Both the position numbers and the translations under genes were made by a program. Positions 10,601-20,891 of a stretch of DNA of 64,000 nt are shown here, piece by piece (within the stretch, counting starts at the first letter, position 1; every line of letters starts with the position of its first letter). Where the stretch lies: NCBI RefSeq assembly GCF_001693755.1, contig NZ_LYST01000039.1, forward strand, positions 164,423 to 228,422, given 5' to 3'. The stretch is from Gilliamella sp. wkB171 (lineage in GTDB: Bacteria > Pseudomonadota > Gammaproteobacteria > Enterobacterales > Orbaceae). The notes below the pieces were generated by a model. That model ran no database searches, was not told where the DNA came from, and worked only from the letters and a program-made list of their open reading frames with translations.

Positions 10601-11788
10601 TTAAATCTTACCCTGTTCTTTCAATTCACGCATTACATTAGCTACATAAAGCATTTCACCTGGTGTTCCAAGTGATATTCGACACCAGTTTGTAGCCGGT
10701 GCAAAATCTCTACCGATTAATATAAATTTTTGTTTCATCAATTCTCGATATTCATTCAAATTAATCGGTGTTTGGTGAAATATAAAGTTTGTTTCTGATT
10801 TAAGATAATGTAGCCCAAGGTCTGATAATGTTTTTTCCATAATTTCCCGCGATACATCAACGGCTTTTTTGGAATAAGTCAGATATTGTTTATCTTTCAT
10901 CGAAGCCAAAGCAGCACAAACACCACAATAATTCAGTTTTTCACCAGCGACATATTGTGAAATATTTTTTATGTGAACTTCGCTACTAACAACATAACCA
11001 ACACGTAATCCCGCCATTGCATGTATTTTTGAAAAAGTCTTGAGTAATATAATATTTTCGTAACCTTGTGTAATAAACTTATCGGCAGACTTGAAGGTAG
11101 GATCATTAACAAATTCAGCATATGCTTCATCAAAAATGAAAATAGTATTGTTAGGTTTGCTCGCTATCCATGATTCAATTTCAGGTAAACCAAAAACAGT
11201 AGACGTTGGATTATTAGGATTAACTAAATAAACAATTGAGAATCCTTGATAAGCTTCAACGGCTTTTCTTAACCCATTGATATCAATTTTCCAGTCATTT
11301 AAACAAGGTACTTTGGTTATTTTCAAATTAAAAATTTTAGCAAATTGTTCACCATCACTGTAGGTAAGTTCAGGTATAACTAGCTGAGTATTAGGTTTTA
11401 CAAAAGCAGCGATGGTACTTCTAATACCTTCAGATGAACCGGCAGTCAAGAGTATCTGTTTTTCACTGACATTATGATGTTCTGCTATTGACTGACTTAA
11501 AATGGGCATCTCCGCTTTAGCATAGCGGTTAGCTTTAGGAACCGCATCAATTGCTGCTTGTTTGGCTGAAGGTGACATACCTAAAGCATTTTCATTAAAG
11601 TTAAGTCTTACCGGATTATTTACATCAGGTGTAACAACTGTATCAAGCATAGGCAATGAAAAAGCGATCGATTTTTGCACTTCTTGAGCATAGGCTTTGG
11701 ACAGTAATTGATTTATTGATAAACCTGCAATTGCCGCACCAGAGAATGTTAATAAACTTCGACGGCTGATATTTAAATTTGCATCCAT
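10601..11788 (-). CDS. Tat-exported PLP-dependent aminotransferase (histidinol-phosphate aminotransferase-like)
   Basis: The first 35 residues form a twin-arginine signal: ISRRSLLTFSG followed by a hydrophobic stretch and a likely AYAQE cleavage site. The remaining 360 residues are a fold-type I aminotransferase of the HisC/class I-II group: RLNFNENALGMSPSAK at the start, NPNNPTSTVFG for cofactor stacking, FIFDEAYAEF with the pyridine-binding Asp, and LLKTFSKIHAMAGLRVGY carrying the PLP lysine. Export by Tat fits a protein folded around its cofactor in the cytosol. It is a single gene, convergent with the lipoprotein gene and downstream of nifJ. It is unlikely to be the biosynthetic HisC, since no his gene is near and it is exported. 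The substrate is unknown. Confidence 0.82.
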   Translation of the reverse strand: MDANLNISRRSLLTFSGAAIAGLSINQLLSKAYAQEVQKSIAFSLPMLDTVVTPDVNNPVRLNFNENALGMSPSAKQAAIDAVPKANRYAKAEMPILSQSIAEHHNVSEKQILLTAGSSEGIRSTIAAFVKPNTQLVIPELTYSDGEQFAKIFNLKITKVPCLNDWKIDINGLRKAVEAYQGFSIVYLVNPNNPTSTVFGLPEIESWIASKPNNTIFIFDEAYAEFVNDPTFKSADKFITQGYENIILLKTFSKIHAMAGLRVGYVVSSEVHIKNISQYVAGEKLNYCGVCAALASMKDKQYLTYSKKAVDVSREIMEKTLSDLGLHYLKSETNFIFHQTPINLNEYRELMKQKFILIGRDFAPATNWCRISLGTPGEMLYVANVMRELKEQGKI

Positions 11789-11993
11789 TATTCACCTCAC
11801 CATTAGTTGATCTTCTGTCGGTAATAGTTTGATGCAATATTTATACCAGTTTCGATTGCCGATTATGTAATGCTTAATTTTGCTATATAAGTCAAGAACA
11901 TTTGTATTTATTGCATTGGTGAGTGTGAGTAGGGGAAATGTTGAAATGCACTCTATTGGTGCTTTTTTGCACAATTAAATCTTTTTTTAAATA

Positions 11994-12026
11994 CTGCGCT
12001 TATTTAACAATGATAAATAAGCACAG
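11994..12026 (-). terminator. Long stem-loop after nifJ
   Basis: A 13-position stem (11994-12006 with 12014-12026, one mismatch) with a seven-base loop lies 30 bases after the nifJ stop. It lacks a good T-run on the minus strand, so it may protect the transcript end rather than act as a classic terminator. Confidence 0.5.
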
Positions 12027-12055
12027 TTAATTTTGGTTAACCTTGATAAGATTAG

Positions 12056-15000
12056 TTAACTATCAGCAGGCGTTTCAATATCTGAATAGGTTGATAACAT
12101 CTGCAAAAACTTATACTTCGAGTTAACCATTTTTGTTGAACGTTCATGTAAAGTATTCGCGACAGCAGGCTCTAATGTTTCTAATCGTCGGAATCGTTGT
12201 TCTTTCAATAGGATATCTGACAATGATTCACTATTTGGTGATTTAGAGTCTAATACTAATCCGGGTTTTCCTTCTGCTACGCGGCGTGGATCATAACGGT
12301 AAAGCGGCCAGAATCCAGATTTGACTAAATCTTTCATCTGTTCATGTGATTTAGCCAGATCATAACCATGTTCTTCACAAGGACTATACGCGATAACAAG
12401 TGAAGGTCCATCATAGGCTTCGGCCTCTTGTAACGCTTTAAGTGTCTGATTGAGTTGAGACCCTAATGCTATTTGCGCAACATATACATGACCATACATC
12501 ATTACGCTTATGCCTAAATCTTTACGTGCTTTGTGTTTCCCTAGATCGGCAAATTTAGATACTGCACCCATTGGTGTTGCCTTCGATTGCTGACCACCTG
12601 TATTTGAGTAGCATTGTGTATCTAATACTAAAATATTGACGTTATCAGTTAAGCTCATTACATGATCAAGCCCACCAAAGCCAATATCATAAGCCCAACC
12701 ATCGCCACCAATAGCCCATACTGACTTATCAATTAAATAGTCTGCATCTTGCATTAATTCTTTTGCTTCAATCGAATCCATGTGTGCTAATTGTTCACGT
12801 AATATAGCAATTTGTGCGCGTTTATCTGCAATTGAAACATCTGCTGATTGCAAGGCTAGGGTAATTTCGGGGGAGATTTCACCGCCAACATGCTCCAATA
12901 ATCGTAAAACGCGTTTTTTATGTTGATCATAAGTAATACGGTAACCTAAAGCAAATTCAGCATTATCTTCAAATAATGAGTTAGCCCAAGCGGGTCCACG
13001 ACCACTACGATCGGTAGTATAAGGGGTAGAAGGTAAATTCCCACCATAAATCGATGAACAGCCGGTTGCATTGGCAATGGCTAAATGATCACCATATAGC
13101 TGGGTTAACAATTTAATGTAAGGAGTTTCACCACAGCCTGCACATGCTCCCGAGTATTCAAATAGCGGTGTTAGCAATTGTGATGTACGGATATCAATAC
13201 GTTCAAGTGTTTTGATATCACGATCTGGTAACGCCGAGAAATAGTCATAATTGGTTCGCTGGGTATCGAGGTTTTCAATACGCGGACGCATATTAATTGC
13301 TTTAATATCGAAGTTATTTCGATCTCGGGCTGGACAAACTTCAACACATAAATTACAACCAGTACAATCTTCAGGTGCAACTTGCAATACATAGCGTTGA
13401 CCTTTCATGTCGCGTGCTTTAACTTCGAGCGAGCTAAGCGACTCAGGTGCATTAATCATATCATCTGGTGCTACAACCTTAGCTCTAATGGCTGCATGTG
13501 GACAAGCTACCGCACAATGGTTACATTGTGTGCAAAGCTCGGGTTGCCAAATAGGTATCTCTTCAGCAATATTACGTTTTTCCCATTTTGTTGTTCCGGT
13601 TGGCCAAGTGCCATCAGGGGGAAAAGCCGATACCGGCAAGCTATCACCAAGTCCTGCTAGCATTGTTGCTGTAACCATTTTAACAAAATCAGGTGCGTTA
13701 TATGGCACAATAGCTGGGCGTGATGTGCTACTTTCATCAACACAACTTAATGGGATTTGTTCAAGTGATGCGATAGCTAAATCAAGCGCTTTCCAGTTAT
13801 TTTCAACTAATTCTTGCCCTTTGCTACTGTAACTTTTGGCAATGACTTCTTTCAATTGAGCAATACTGAAGTCATTTTTAAATATTTCTGAAAGATGAAA
13901 AAAAGCCGCCTGCATTACGGTATTAATTCTTGCACCTAAGTTACATTCACGTGCTATTTTAGCTGCATTAATGATATAAAAGTGCGCTCTTTTTTTAATT
14001 AATTGTATTTGAACTTCTTTCGGTAAGCGATGCCAAATTTCATCTTTACTATAAGGGGTATTGAGTAAAAAAATACCATCATCTTTAAGTTTTTCAACAA
14101 TCTGATATTTATCAATAAATTGATCTTGATGACAACCGATAAAGTGTGCACTCGTAATTAAATAAGGTGAGTCTATCGGTTCTAAATTAACACGTAAATG
14201 AGAAGTCGTTAAGCCACCGGCTTTTTTAGAGTCATAAACAAAAAATCCCTGAACATAAAAGGGCGAACTATCCCCAATAATTTTGATATTATTTTTTGTT
14301 GCCGAAACTGTGCCATCACTGCCAAGCCCATAAAATAGTGCTTCAAGAGCAGATTTTTGAGGAATAGACTTTTCAGGTAAGGTTAAAGATAAACCGGTAA
14401 TATCATCATAGATACCCACAGTAAAACGAGGGCGAGGGTTTTCTAATTGCAGCTCTGTAAAAATAGCGAGAACACAGCAAGGATCAAACTCTTTTGATGA
14501 TAAACCATAACGTCCACCAATGATTTTAGGTATATTGTTTCGTTCACCTTGACTAAAGCTTTCTGCAAAAGCTGTCATTACATCTAAATAAAGTGGTTCA
14601 GCTTGAGCACCTGGCTCTTTAGTTCTATCTAACACCGCAACTTTTTTAACACTAGTAGGAATAACTTCCAGAAAATGTTTGGCGGAAAAAGGGCGATATA
14701 GTCTAACAATTACCACACCCACTTTTTCATCGTTTTTATTCAAGTAATCAACGACTTCTTTACTGGTACTTGCACCGGAACCCATGATAACTATTACTCG
14801 CTCAGCATCATTAGCACCATAATATTCGAATGGCTGATACTTTCGACCTGTTTGTTGTTCAAAAGCGTCCATCGCATCGACAACATGTTGATAAGTGTTA
14901 TTGTAATAAGGATTGACTGCTTCACGGCATTGGAAAAAGGTATCTGGATTAGCTGATGTACCTCGTATAGCCGGTTTATCCGGTGTTAAAGCTCGAGAAC

Positions 15001-15598
15001 GGTAAGCTTTAATGGCTTCATGTGGTAAAAGCTGATGGATATCTTCGTCAGTCAATGGATAGATTTTATTGACCTCGTGTGAGGTTCTAAACCCATCAAA
15101 AAAATGTACAAATGGTACTCGACTGTTAAAGGTTGCAATTTGTGCGATTAACGCTAAATCTTGTGCTTCTTGTACCGAGCTTGAGCAAAGCATCGCAAAA
15201 CCAGTTTGTCTGATTGACATCACATCGGAGTGATCACCAAAAATTGATAGAGCATGAGTAGCAACGGTACGCGCAGCAACATGTAATACAAATGGTGTTA
15301 GTTCCCCAGCAATTTTATACAGGGATGGAATCATGAGTAGCAAGCCCTGCGATGAGGTAAATGAGGTAGCTAATGCTCCCGTCATCAACGCGCCATGCAC
15401 AGTTGAAATCGCGCCTGCTTCAGATTGCATTTCAACCACTTTAGGGATATCCCCAAACACGTTAGGTTTATTGAATTCAGCCCATGTACTAGCTTGTTCT
15501 GCCATTGATGAACTTGGTGTTATTGGATAAATAGCAATGACTTCGTTTGCACGATAAGCGACGGAAGATACCGCACTATTAGCATCTGATATGATCAT
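12056..15598 (-). CDS. nifJ: Pyruvate:ferredoxin (flavodoxin) oxidoreductase
   Basis: This homodimeric enzyme oxidises pyruvate with CoA to acetyl-CoA and CO2 and passes electrons to ferredoxin or flavodoxin. All parts are fused in 1180 residues, the normal length. Domains in order: the N-terminal pyrimidine-binding domain (ANEVIAIYPITPSSSMAEQ), a CoA-binding middle region, a 2[4Fe-4S] ferredoxin domain (CTQCNHCAVACPHA near 689, CTGCNLCVEVCPA near 751), the third cluster cysteines GACAGCGE near 821, and the TPP site GGDGWAYDIGFGG near 966. The ATG at 15598 has AAGG eight bases upstream. It is monocistronic. It points to anaerobic or microaerobic growth; no pfl or pdh gene is in the window. 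Confidence 0.97.
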   Translation of the reverse strand: MIISDANSAVSSVAYRANEVIAIYPITPSSSMAEQASTWAEFNKPNVFGDIPKVVEMQSEAGAISTVHGALMTGALATSFTSSQGLLLMIPSLYKIAGELTPFVLHVAARTVATHALSIFGDHSDVMSIRQTGFAMLCSSSVQEAQDLALIAQIATFNSRVPFVHFFDGFRTSHEVNKIYPLTDEDIHQLLPHEAIKAYRSRALTPDKPAIRGTSANPDTFFQCREAVNPYYNNTYQHVVDAMDAFEQQTGRKYQPFEYYGANDAERVIVIMGSGASTSKEVVDYLNKNDEKVGVVIVRLYRPFSAKHFLEVIPTSVKKVAVLDRTKEPGAQAEPLYLDVMTAFAESFSQGERNNIPKIIGGRYGLSSKEFDPCCVLAIFTELQLENPRPRFTVGIYDDITGLSLTLPEKSIPQKSALEALFYGLGSDGTVSATKNNIKIIGDSSPFYVQGFFVYDSKKAGGLTTSHLRVNLEPIDSPYLITSAHFIGCHQDQFIDKYQIVEKLKDDGIFLLNTPYSKDEIWHRLPKEVQIQLIKKRAHFYIINAAKIARECNLGARINTVMQAAFFHLSEIFKNDFSIAQLKEVIAKSYSSKGQELVENNWKALDLAIASLEQIPLSCVDESSTSRPAIVPYNAPDFVKMVTATMLAGLGDSLPVSAFPPDGTWPTGTTKWEKRNIAEEIPIWQPELCTQCNHCAVACPHAAIRAKVVAPDDMINAPESLSSLEVKARDMKGQRYVLQVAPEDCTGCNLCVEVCPARDRNNFDIKAINMRPRIENLDTQRTNYDYFSALPDRDIKTLERIDIRTSQLLTPLFEYSGACAGCGETPYIKLLTQLYGDHLAIANATGCSSIYGGNLPSTPYTTDRSGRGPAWANSLFEDNAEFALGYRITYDQHKKRVLRLLEHVGGEISPEITLALQSADVSIADKRAQIAILREQLAHMDSIEAKELMQDADYLIDKSVWAIGGDGWAYDIGFGGLDHVMSLTDNVNILVLDTQCYSNTGGQQSKATPMGAVSKFADLGKHKARKDLGISVMMYGHVYVAQIALGSQLNQTLKALQEAEAYDGPSLVIAYSPCEEHGYDLAKSHEQMKDLVKSGFWPLYRYDPRRVAEGKPGLVLDSKSPNSESLSDILLKEQRFRRLETLEPAVANTLHERSTKMVNSKYKFLQMLSTYSDIETPADS

Positions 15599-15934
15599 TA
15601 AAAAACCTTGTATTCTAGAGTATTATGACATTACTTAGTTATAATAATTAGCATTATTGTACCAGAAAGTAAGATAGCTTTTAGTTATTTTTATGTTAAA
15701 TTTTTTGTTTAACTCTTTGAATTTTTGAGTGACTGAAATTGATATTAATATAGTTGAAAATTTAAAAAAGGGCATAATTAATCAATCAAATAGGCAATAA
15801 AAAATAACTGTTAGTGATTTATCAACATAACGATAAAATCTTCTAATAATAAAGATGTTTTTCTATTAGGTTCTACCGATTACTTATTATTATCCAACCT
15901 TTATGGTTGGATAATAATAGTGTTAACCACTTGG
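15599..15934. other. Gene-free stretch upstream of nifJ
   Basis: This stretch holds the nifJ leader/promoter and the purM terminator stem. It is very AT-rich, and I found no complete FNR palindrome and no open frame worth calling. Confidence 0.5.
15885..15919 (-). terminator. Strong stem-loop after purM
   Basis: A perfect 15-bp stem (15885-15899 with 15905-15919) with the loop TTTAT lies 15 bases after the purM stop. No T-run follows on the minus strand, so termination is probable but not classic. Confidence 0.6.
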
Positions 15935-16972
15935 CTATTTTATTATTACACGTTCGTTTGACGTTGAGTGTTTGATTTCACCCAGTAACCAAGCCTTTTC
16001 ACCTTGATTATTAAGTAGGGTAATGGCTCTATCAGCAAGTGATTTGGGTAGCGCGATTATCAATCCAACTCCACAATTAAATGTTCGGTACATTTCGTGA
16101 CGATCCACATTACCCGCCTGCTGTAGCCAATTAAAGATTGCAGGCCATTGCCAACTGTTTTCATTAATTATCGCTTGAGTATTATCGGGCAGAACGCGTG
16201 GAATGTTTTCCCAAAATCCACCACCAGTGATATGTGCTATGGCATGCACATCAATTTGCGCAATTAAGTTTAGAATCGATTTTACATAGATTTTTGTTGG
16301 TGCAAGTAAGTGATCGGCAAGCGTTTTGTCTTCTAATTGTGTCTTTGCTGGATTTACCCCACTCACTTCGATAATCTTCCGTACCAGCGAATAGCCATTG
16401 GAGTGTGGCCCACTCGATGCTAAAGCAATTAACGCATCACCATCTTGTACTTTGCTGCCATCAATCATTTCCGTTTTTTCAACAACACCAACACAAAATC
16501 CCGCTAAGTCATAATCATTACCATGATACATGCCCGGCATTTCAGCTGTTTCACCGCCAACTAATGCACAACCAGCTTGTTTACACCCTTCAGCAATCCC
16601 TGTTACAACGGTAGTTGCCACATCAACGTTGAGTTTACCAGTGGCATAATAATCAAGGAAAAAAAGTGGCTCAGCACCTTGTACAATAAGATCATTAACA
16701 CACATTGCAACTAAATCAATGCCAATTGCGTCATGTCGATTTAAATCCATGGCTAGACGGAGTTTAGTACCAACGCCATCTGTTCCAGATACTAAAATAG
16801 GTTCTTTGTATTTTTGCGGAATTGCACATAGAGCACCAAATCCGCCTAAACCCCCCATAACTTCTGGGCGTTTAGTCGCTTTTACTACTGATTTGATTCG
16901 ATTAACGAGTTCGTTACCGGCATCAATATCAACGCCAGCATCTTTATAACTTAGAGAGTTGTTATTTGACAC
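15935..16972 (-). CDS. purM: Phosphoribosylformylglycinamidine cyclo-ligase (AIR synthetase)
   Basis: PurM closes FGAM to aminoimidazole ribonucleotide with ATP in purine synthesis. The 345 residues match the E. coli length and show [48 protein letters not shown] and [16 protein letters not shown], all family hallmarks. The start is GTG at 16972. In enterics purM is followed by purN; here purN is absent and the gene ends at a long stem-loop. It follows yqgF by 100 bases in the same direction. I saw no clear PurR operator in the upstream gap. Confidence 0.97.
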   Translation of the reverse strand: MSNNNSLSYKDAGVDIDAGNELVNRIKSVVKATKRPEVMGGLGGFGALCAIPQKYKEPILVSGTDGVGTKLRLAMDLNRHDAIGIDLVAMCVNDLIVQGAEPLFFLDYYATGKLNVDVATTVVTGIAEGCKQAGCALVGGETAEMPGMYHGNDYDLAGFCVGVVEKTEMIDGSKVQDGDALIALASSGPHSNGYSLVRKIIEVSGVNPAKTQLEDKTLADHLLAPTKIYVKSILNLIAQIDVHAIAHITGGGFWENIPRVLPDNTQAIINENSWQWPAIFNWLQQAGNVDRHEMYRTFNCGVGLIIALPKSLADRAITLLNNQGEKAWLLGEIKHSTSNERVIIK

Positions 16973-17072
16973 GAGAAGTAATCCTTACAATAGAAAAATT
17001 GCTGATATTTTAGCAAGGAAGCAATTGAATGGCGATCTATAATTATATGAAATAACCAATTAATTAACATAA

Positions 17073-17483
17073 TTAATTGGCTTCAAACCAACTTTCTAGA
17101 ATGATAATCGCTGATGTTGCATCAACATGCCCCTTTTCAAGAGCTTTATAACCGCGAGAAGCAAAAATATGGGATTTAGCTTCAACGGTAGATAGCCGTT
17201 CATCTTGCAGATGGACTTGATAACCAAACATACCATGCAAACGATTAGCGAATTTACGTGCTCGAGCAGTTAACGGTTGTTCAGTCCCATCCATGTTAAG
17301 TGGTAAGCCTACAACCAAATAGTCAGGTTTCCACTCATTTAAAATTTTTTCAATTGCTTGCCAATTCGGAATACCATCACGCGCTTTAAAAGCGCATAAT
17401 GGATTTGCTGTTTTGGTAATATCTTGCCCAATCGCAGCGCCAATGCTCGCGGTTCCAAAATCAAATGCAATTATTGTTGCCAT
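17073..17483 (-). CDS. yqgF: YqgF/RuvX, pre-16S rRNA nuclease / putative Holliday junction resolvase
   Basis: The 136-residue RNase H-like protein has [13 protein letters not shown] with the first catalytic Asp, [13 protein letters not shown] and [10 protein letters not shown]. The E. coli protein is essential and matures the 5' end of 16S rRNA; older names describe it as a Holliday junction resolvase. It follows yqgE after three bases, so the two are one operon, in the conserved order gshB-yqgE-yqgF. The length is normal and the catalytic acids appear intact. Confidence 0.95.
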   Translation of the reverse strand: MATIIAFDFGTASIGAAIGQDITKTANPLCAFKARDGIPNWQAIEKILNEWKPDYLVVGLPLNMDGTEQPLTARARKFANRLHGMFGYQVHLQDERLSTVEAKSHIFASRGYKALEKGHVDATSAIIILESWFEAN

Positions 17484-17486
17484 TTA

Positions 17487-18044
17487 TTATGCATTTCCCA
17501 TTTGGTGCGAAATCGTATTTATGTTAATACCGAGTGATTGCGCTGCTTTTTGCCAACGATCTTCAATTGCGGATTCAAAAATAATTTTTGGATCAACATC
17601 TGTCACTAACCAATCATTACGTGCTACTTCAGCTTCTAATTGCAGTGACTGCCACCCGGAATAACCCAACGCTAAAAACATATCTTTAGGTTGCTCGGGT
17701 GAACCGATTGATTTAAGTAGATCAAGCGATGTAGTAATCATTACATCATCCGAAATTTTTATGCTAGAGGCGAAGCCTTGCTGGGGGGTATGCAAAATAA
17801 AACCTTGTTCTTCAGCGATAGGTCCACCAGCGAAAACAGGATGTTCAAGTTCAGCACAGTTTTTACTTGCAGTAATTTCAAGTCGAGTTAATACTGCGGC
17901 TACATTAAGATCTTGTATTGGTTTATTAATAACAATCCCCATTGCCCCATCACGATTATGTTCGCAAATATATACAACAGATCGGCTAAATGTTGGATCA
18001 TTGATAGTTGGCATTGCCACAATAAAATGATTTTTTAGATTCAT
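17487..18044 (-). CDS. yqgE: UPF0301 protein YqgE (AlgH family)
   Basis: The 185-residue protein begins MNLKNHFIVAMPTINDPTFSRSVVYICEHNRDGAMGIVINKP, the characteristic UPF0301/AlgH opening. It also has GGPIAEEQGFILHT and LALGYSGWQ. Biochemical function is not established; AlgH was named from an alginate effect in Pseudomonas. It is tightly linked to yqgF and lies downstream of gshB with one extra gene in between. Confidence 0.93.
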   Translation of the reverse strand: MNLKNHFIVAMPTINDPTFSRSVVYICEHNRDGAMGIVINKPIQDLNVAAVLTRLEITASKNCAELEHPVFAGGPIAEEQGFILHTPQQGFASSIKISDDVMITTSLDLLKSIGSPEQPKDMFLALGYSGWQSLQLEAEVARNDWLVTDVDPKIIFESAIEDRWQKAAQSLGININTISHQMGNA

Positions 18045-18063
18045 ATGCTCACATTTCTATAAT

Positions 18064-18516
18064 TTATAATGCACATTTGCCAATTTTTACATGATGTTGG
18101 ATATCACAACGCATCAATAATTCAGGCTCGTTACTCTCTTCATTGATTGATTCGTTGATAATTTCAAATTGTTGCGATAAAAAAAAGTTAATTGCAGAAC
18201 TATTTTTTTTATAAACATGTACTAGTAACTCACTATGGCGTTGCTTAGCTTTTTCAACTAGCGCTTTACCAATGCCTTGTCCACGATATTCAGGTACAAC
18301 AAATAGACCCGAGATGTAATTTTCGGTTACGCCAATGAAACCTTTAACACCGTTAAGATCTTGTACATAGACCGTTGACATCGGAATTAACATTTTGACA
18401 ATATCATAATTTTGTTTAAAAAATTGCGGATCAATAAAGCTATGTGCTTGTTGGTTTCCTTCAAGCCATATATTCATCACTGTATCTAAATCTTTACTTT
18501 GAAATTCTCTAATCAT
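18064..18516 (-). CDS. GNAT-family N-acetyltransferase
   Basis: The 150-residue protein carries a GNAT fold: MIREFQSKDLDTVMNIWLEGN, the acetyl-CoA loop FVVPEYRGQGIGKALVEKAKQ (R-G-Q-G-I-G) near residues 72-92, and a C-terminal SAINFFLSQQFEII motif. Similar short enzymes such as E. coli YjaB acetylate small molecules or proteins, but the substrate cannot be read from sequence. It is inserted between gshB (nine bases upstream) and yqgE (19 bases downstream), a position normally empty in enterics, so it is probably co-transcribed with both. Confidence 0.85.
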   Translation of the reverse strand: MIREFQSKDLDTVMNIWLEGNQQAHSFIDPQFFKQNYDIVKMLIPMSTVYVQDLNGVKGFIGVTENYISGLFVVPEYRGQGIGKALVEKAKQRHSELLVHVYKKNSSAINFFLSQQFEIINESINEESNEPELLMRCDIQHHVKIGKCAL

Positions 18517-18525
18517 TTTTTTGCT

Positions 18526-19476
18526 CTACTTATTTAATCGACGTTCAATCGCATCCATTAACATACCGGTAATAGAAAGTTCTGGGTTTTCAGCTTCAAT
18601 CTCACGTACACATGTTGGACTTGTGACATTGATTTCAGTTAGTTTATCACCAATAATATCTAAACCAACAAATAGTAAACCTTTTTGTTTTAAAACTGGA
18701 GCGATGCTTTTAGCAATCTGCCAATCACTTTCACTCAATGCTCTAACTTCCCCATGTCCACCGGCAGCAAGATTACCTCTGGTTTCGCCTTTTTGCGGGA
18801 TTCTGGCTAAACAATAAGGAACGGGTTCACCGTCGACAACTAAAACTCGTTTATCACCGTCTTTAATAGCCGGTATGTAGGTTTGAGCCATGCAGTAACG
18901 GCTATTATGTTCTGTAAGTGTTTCAATAATTACCGAGACATTAGGATCGCCCGCTTTTATTCTGAAAATCGAGGCACCGCCCATACCATCAAGGGGCTTT
19001 AAAATAATATCGCCGTATTCTTGATAAAACGATTTTAGTTGATTGGTTTGACGGGTAACGAGTGTTTTTGGCGTAAATTCAGCAAACCACGCAGTGAATA
19101 ACTTTTCATTACAATCTCGCAAACTTTGTGGTTTATTTACTACCAGTACACCTTTTGCTTCAGCCCGTTCGAGAATATAAGTTGCATAGATAAATTCAGT
19201 ATCAAATGGTGGGTCTTTTCGCATCAATATTACGTCGAGTTCACTTAATGGCAGAGTTTGTTCATCTCCCATATCAAACCAGTGAGAATAGTCGTTATGA
19301 ACGGTTAAAGTACGAGTGGTTGCATAAGCTTCACCGTTTAGTAAGAACAGGTCGTTCATCTCCATATAAAAAAGTTGGTAGCCTCGTTTTTGTGCTTCAT
19401 GTAACATGGCAAAACTGGTGTCTTTTTTTATTTTTATTTGGCTAATTGGATCCATTACAATACCAAGCTTAATCAT
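18526..19476 (-). CDS. gshB: Glutathione synthetase
   Basis: GshB ligates glycine to gamma-glutamylcysteine with ATP. The 316-residue ATP-grasp protein begins MIKLGIVMDPISQIKIKKDTSFAML, close to the E. coli enzyme, and shows MRKDPPFDTEFIYATYILE, LKPLDGMGGASIFRI and DIIGDKLTEINVTSPTC. AAGGAG lies six bases before the ATG. It belongs to the conserved chain rsmE-gshB-yqgE-yqgF, though a 194-base gap to rsmE suggests a separate promoter. The gshA partner is not in the window. Confidence 0.97.
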   Translation of the reverse strand: MIKLGIVMDPISQIKIKKDTSFAMLHEAQKRGYQLFYMEMNDLFLLNGEAYATTRTLTVHNDYSHWFDMGDEQTLPLSELDVILMRKDPPFDTEFIYATYILERAEAKGVLVVNKPQSLRDCNEKLFTAWFAEFTPKTLVTRQTNQLKSFYQEYGDIILKPLDGMGGASIFRIKAGDPNVSVIIETLTEHNSRYCMAQTYIPAIKDGDKRVLVVDGEPVPYCLARIPQKGETRGNLAAGGHGEVRALSESDWQIAKSIAPVLKQKGLLFVGLDIIGDKLTEINVTSPTCVREIEAENPELSITGMLMDAIERRLNK

Positions 19477-19670
19477 GGTAACTCCTTACTGATTTTTATT
19501 GGTTTTACTAATACGATATTACGTTGTGCGATTTTATACCGTTTATAAGGTATGTTTGAAACATTATTGATAAATGGTGTTATAAAATAGCATTTAAATA
19601 TGCTGGCAACTATCATACTCGTTACTCAATGAGATGCAAATAAACATTTATTATCACGCTTTTTTATTGA

Positions 19671-20396
19671 TTATCCCAGATCACCAAAACGAACTTGTAA
19701 TGCTGTTATGGCTGTTAGCGCCGCTGTTTCGGTGCGTAAAACTCGTGGACCGAGTAATAGGTCAGTAAAATGATATTGATGAGTCAAATTTATTTCGTCA
19801 TCTGAAAGCCCACCTTCAGGACCAATAAGTAGATTAAGGGTGTTATGTTCGCAAGATAATTGGTTAATACCTTGCTTAGCTTTAGGGTGAAGATTAAGTT
19901 TTAGCCCGTCAGTTAAATTTGCACACCAATTTTCTAATTTCATAACTGGATTTATTTTAGGAATGATATTACGTCCACATTGTTCACAAGCAGAAATCAC
20001 GATTTTTTGCCATTGTTGGACTTTTTTTTCCAGCCGTTCTTCATCGAGTTTGACTCCACAACGTTCAGAAAGTAAAGGTGTAATACTTGCAACACCTAGT
20101 TCGACTGATTTTTGGATAGTAAACTCCATTTTTTCGCCACGAGACATGACTTGCCCTAAATGGATATTTAATGGTGATTCACGATCATCTAAAATCAAAG
20201 CTTTTGTTGTTACCTTTACAGATTTTTTATTAATCTCGTGTATGATGGCGGGCAAAATATGGTTTGAACCATCAAAAAGGGTAATCTCTTCACCGACTTT
20301 CATTCTTAAAACACGAATAAGATGATTGAACGCGTCATTATTTAATTCTATTAGGCTATTTTGGGCTAGAGGGTAAGGTTGAAAAATTCGGGTCAT
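19671..20396 (-). CDS. rsmE: 16S rRNA (uracil-1498-N3)-methyltransferase
   Basis: RsmE methylates U1498 of 16S rRNA using SAM. The 241-residue SPOUT protein begins [10 protein letters not shown], has an N-terminal PUA-like part ([19 protein letters not shown]) and a C-terminal knot with [14 protein letters not shown] and [16 protein letters not shown], which form the SAM site. Order and direction before gshB match enterics. It is divergent from folB. Confidence 0.95.
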   Translation of the reverse strand: MTRIFQPYPLAQNSLIELNNDAFNHLIRVLRMKVGEEITLFDGSNHILPAIIHEINKKSVKVTTKALILDDRESPLNIHLGQVMSRGEKMEFTIQKSVELGVASITPLLSERCGVKLDEERLEKKVQQWQKIVISACEQCGRNIIPKINPVMKLENWCANLTDGLKLNLHPKAKQGINQLSCEHNTLNLLIGPEGGLSDDEINLTHQYHFTDLLLGPRVLRTETAALTAITALQVRFGDLG

Positions 20397-20497
20397 AATG
20401 TTCGTTATTTAATATTATTTGCAATAAATTATAGCGTAAATTCTCAATATTCGGTAATCTCTATTTTTACGCAATTAAGCTTTCGGAATTTGAGATA

Positions 20498-20869
20498 ATG
20501 AGTGTACAGAGCAAAGATAGGGTATTGATTGAAGGATTAACCACATTAGCAACGATTGGCGTATATGAGTGGGAAAAAACCATCAAACAAAAACTAATAC
20601 TTGATCTAGAAATGGCGTGGGATAATCAACCTGCTGGCGAAAATGATGATGTTGCACTTTGTTTGGATTACTTTAAAGTGAGTCAAGCTGTAACAAATTT
20701 TATCACTTCAACCGCATTTGAATTAATTGAAGGTGTTGCTGAGCGTGTTGCACAATTAATCATCCAGCAATTTGCTGTTAAATGGATAAAAGTCAAAGTC
20801 TCCAAACCAAGCGCAATTGCCAATGCAACTAATGTAGCGGTTGTGATTGAACGGACATCTCGTTTTTAA
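20498..20869 (+). CDS. folB: Dihydroneopterin aldolase
   Basis: FolB splits 7,8-dihydroneopterin to 6-hydroxymethyl-dihydropterin and glycolaldehyde in folate synthesis. The 123-residue protein shows VLIEGLTTLATIGVYEWEKTIKQKLILDLEMAWD, where the Glu of GVYEWE is catalytic, and a C-terminal VKVSKPSAIANATNVAVVIER with the conserved Lys. Divergent from rsmE with a 101-base gap. The next gene begins 22 bases after its stop, so a joint transcript is possible. Confidence 0.93.
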   Translation: MSVQSKDRVLIEGLTTLATIGVYEWEKTIKQKLILDLEMAWDNQPAGENDDVALCLDYFKVSQAVTNFITSTAFELIEGVAERVAQLIIQQFAVKWIKVKVSKPSAIANATNVAVVIERTSRF

Positions 20870-20891
20870 TAACATAAGTATAGATTTTATT

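Noticed and set aside
13407..13832. 141-residue plus-strand frame inside nifJ
   Set aside because: It is antisense to the conserved ferredoxin domain of nifJ, an overlapping shadow frame.
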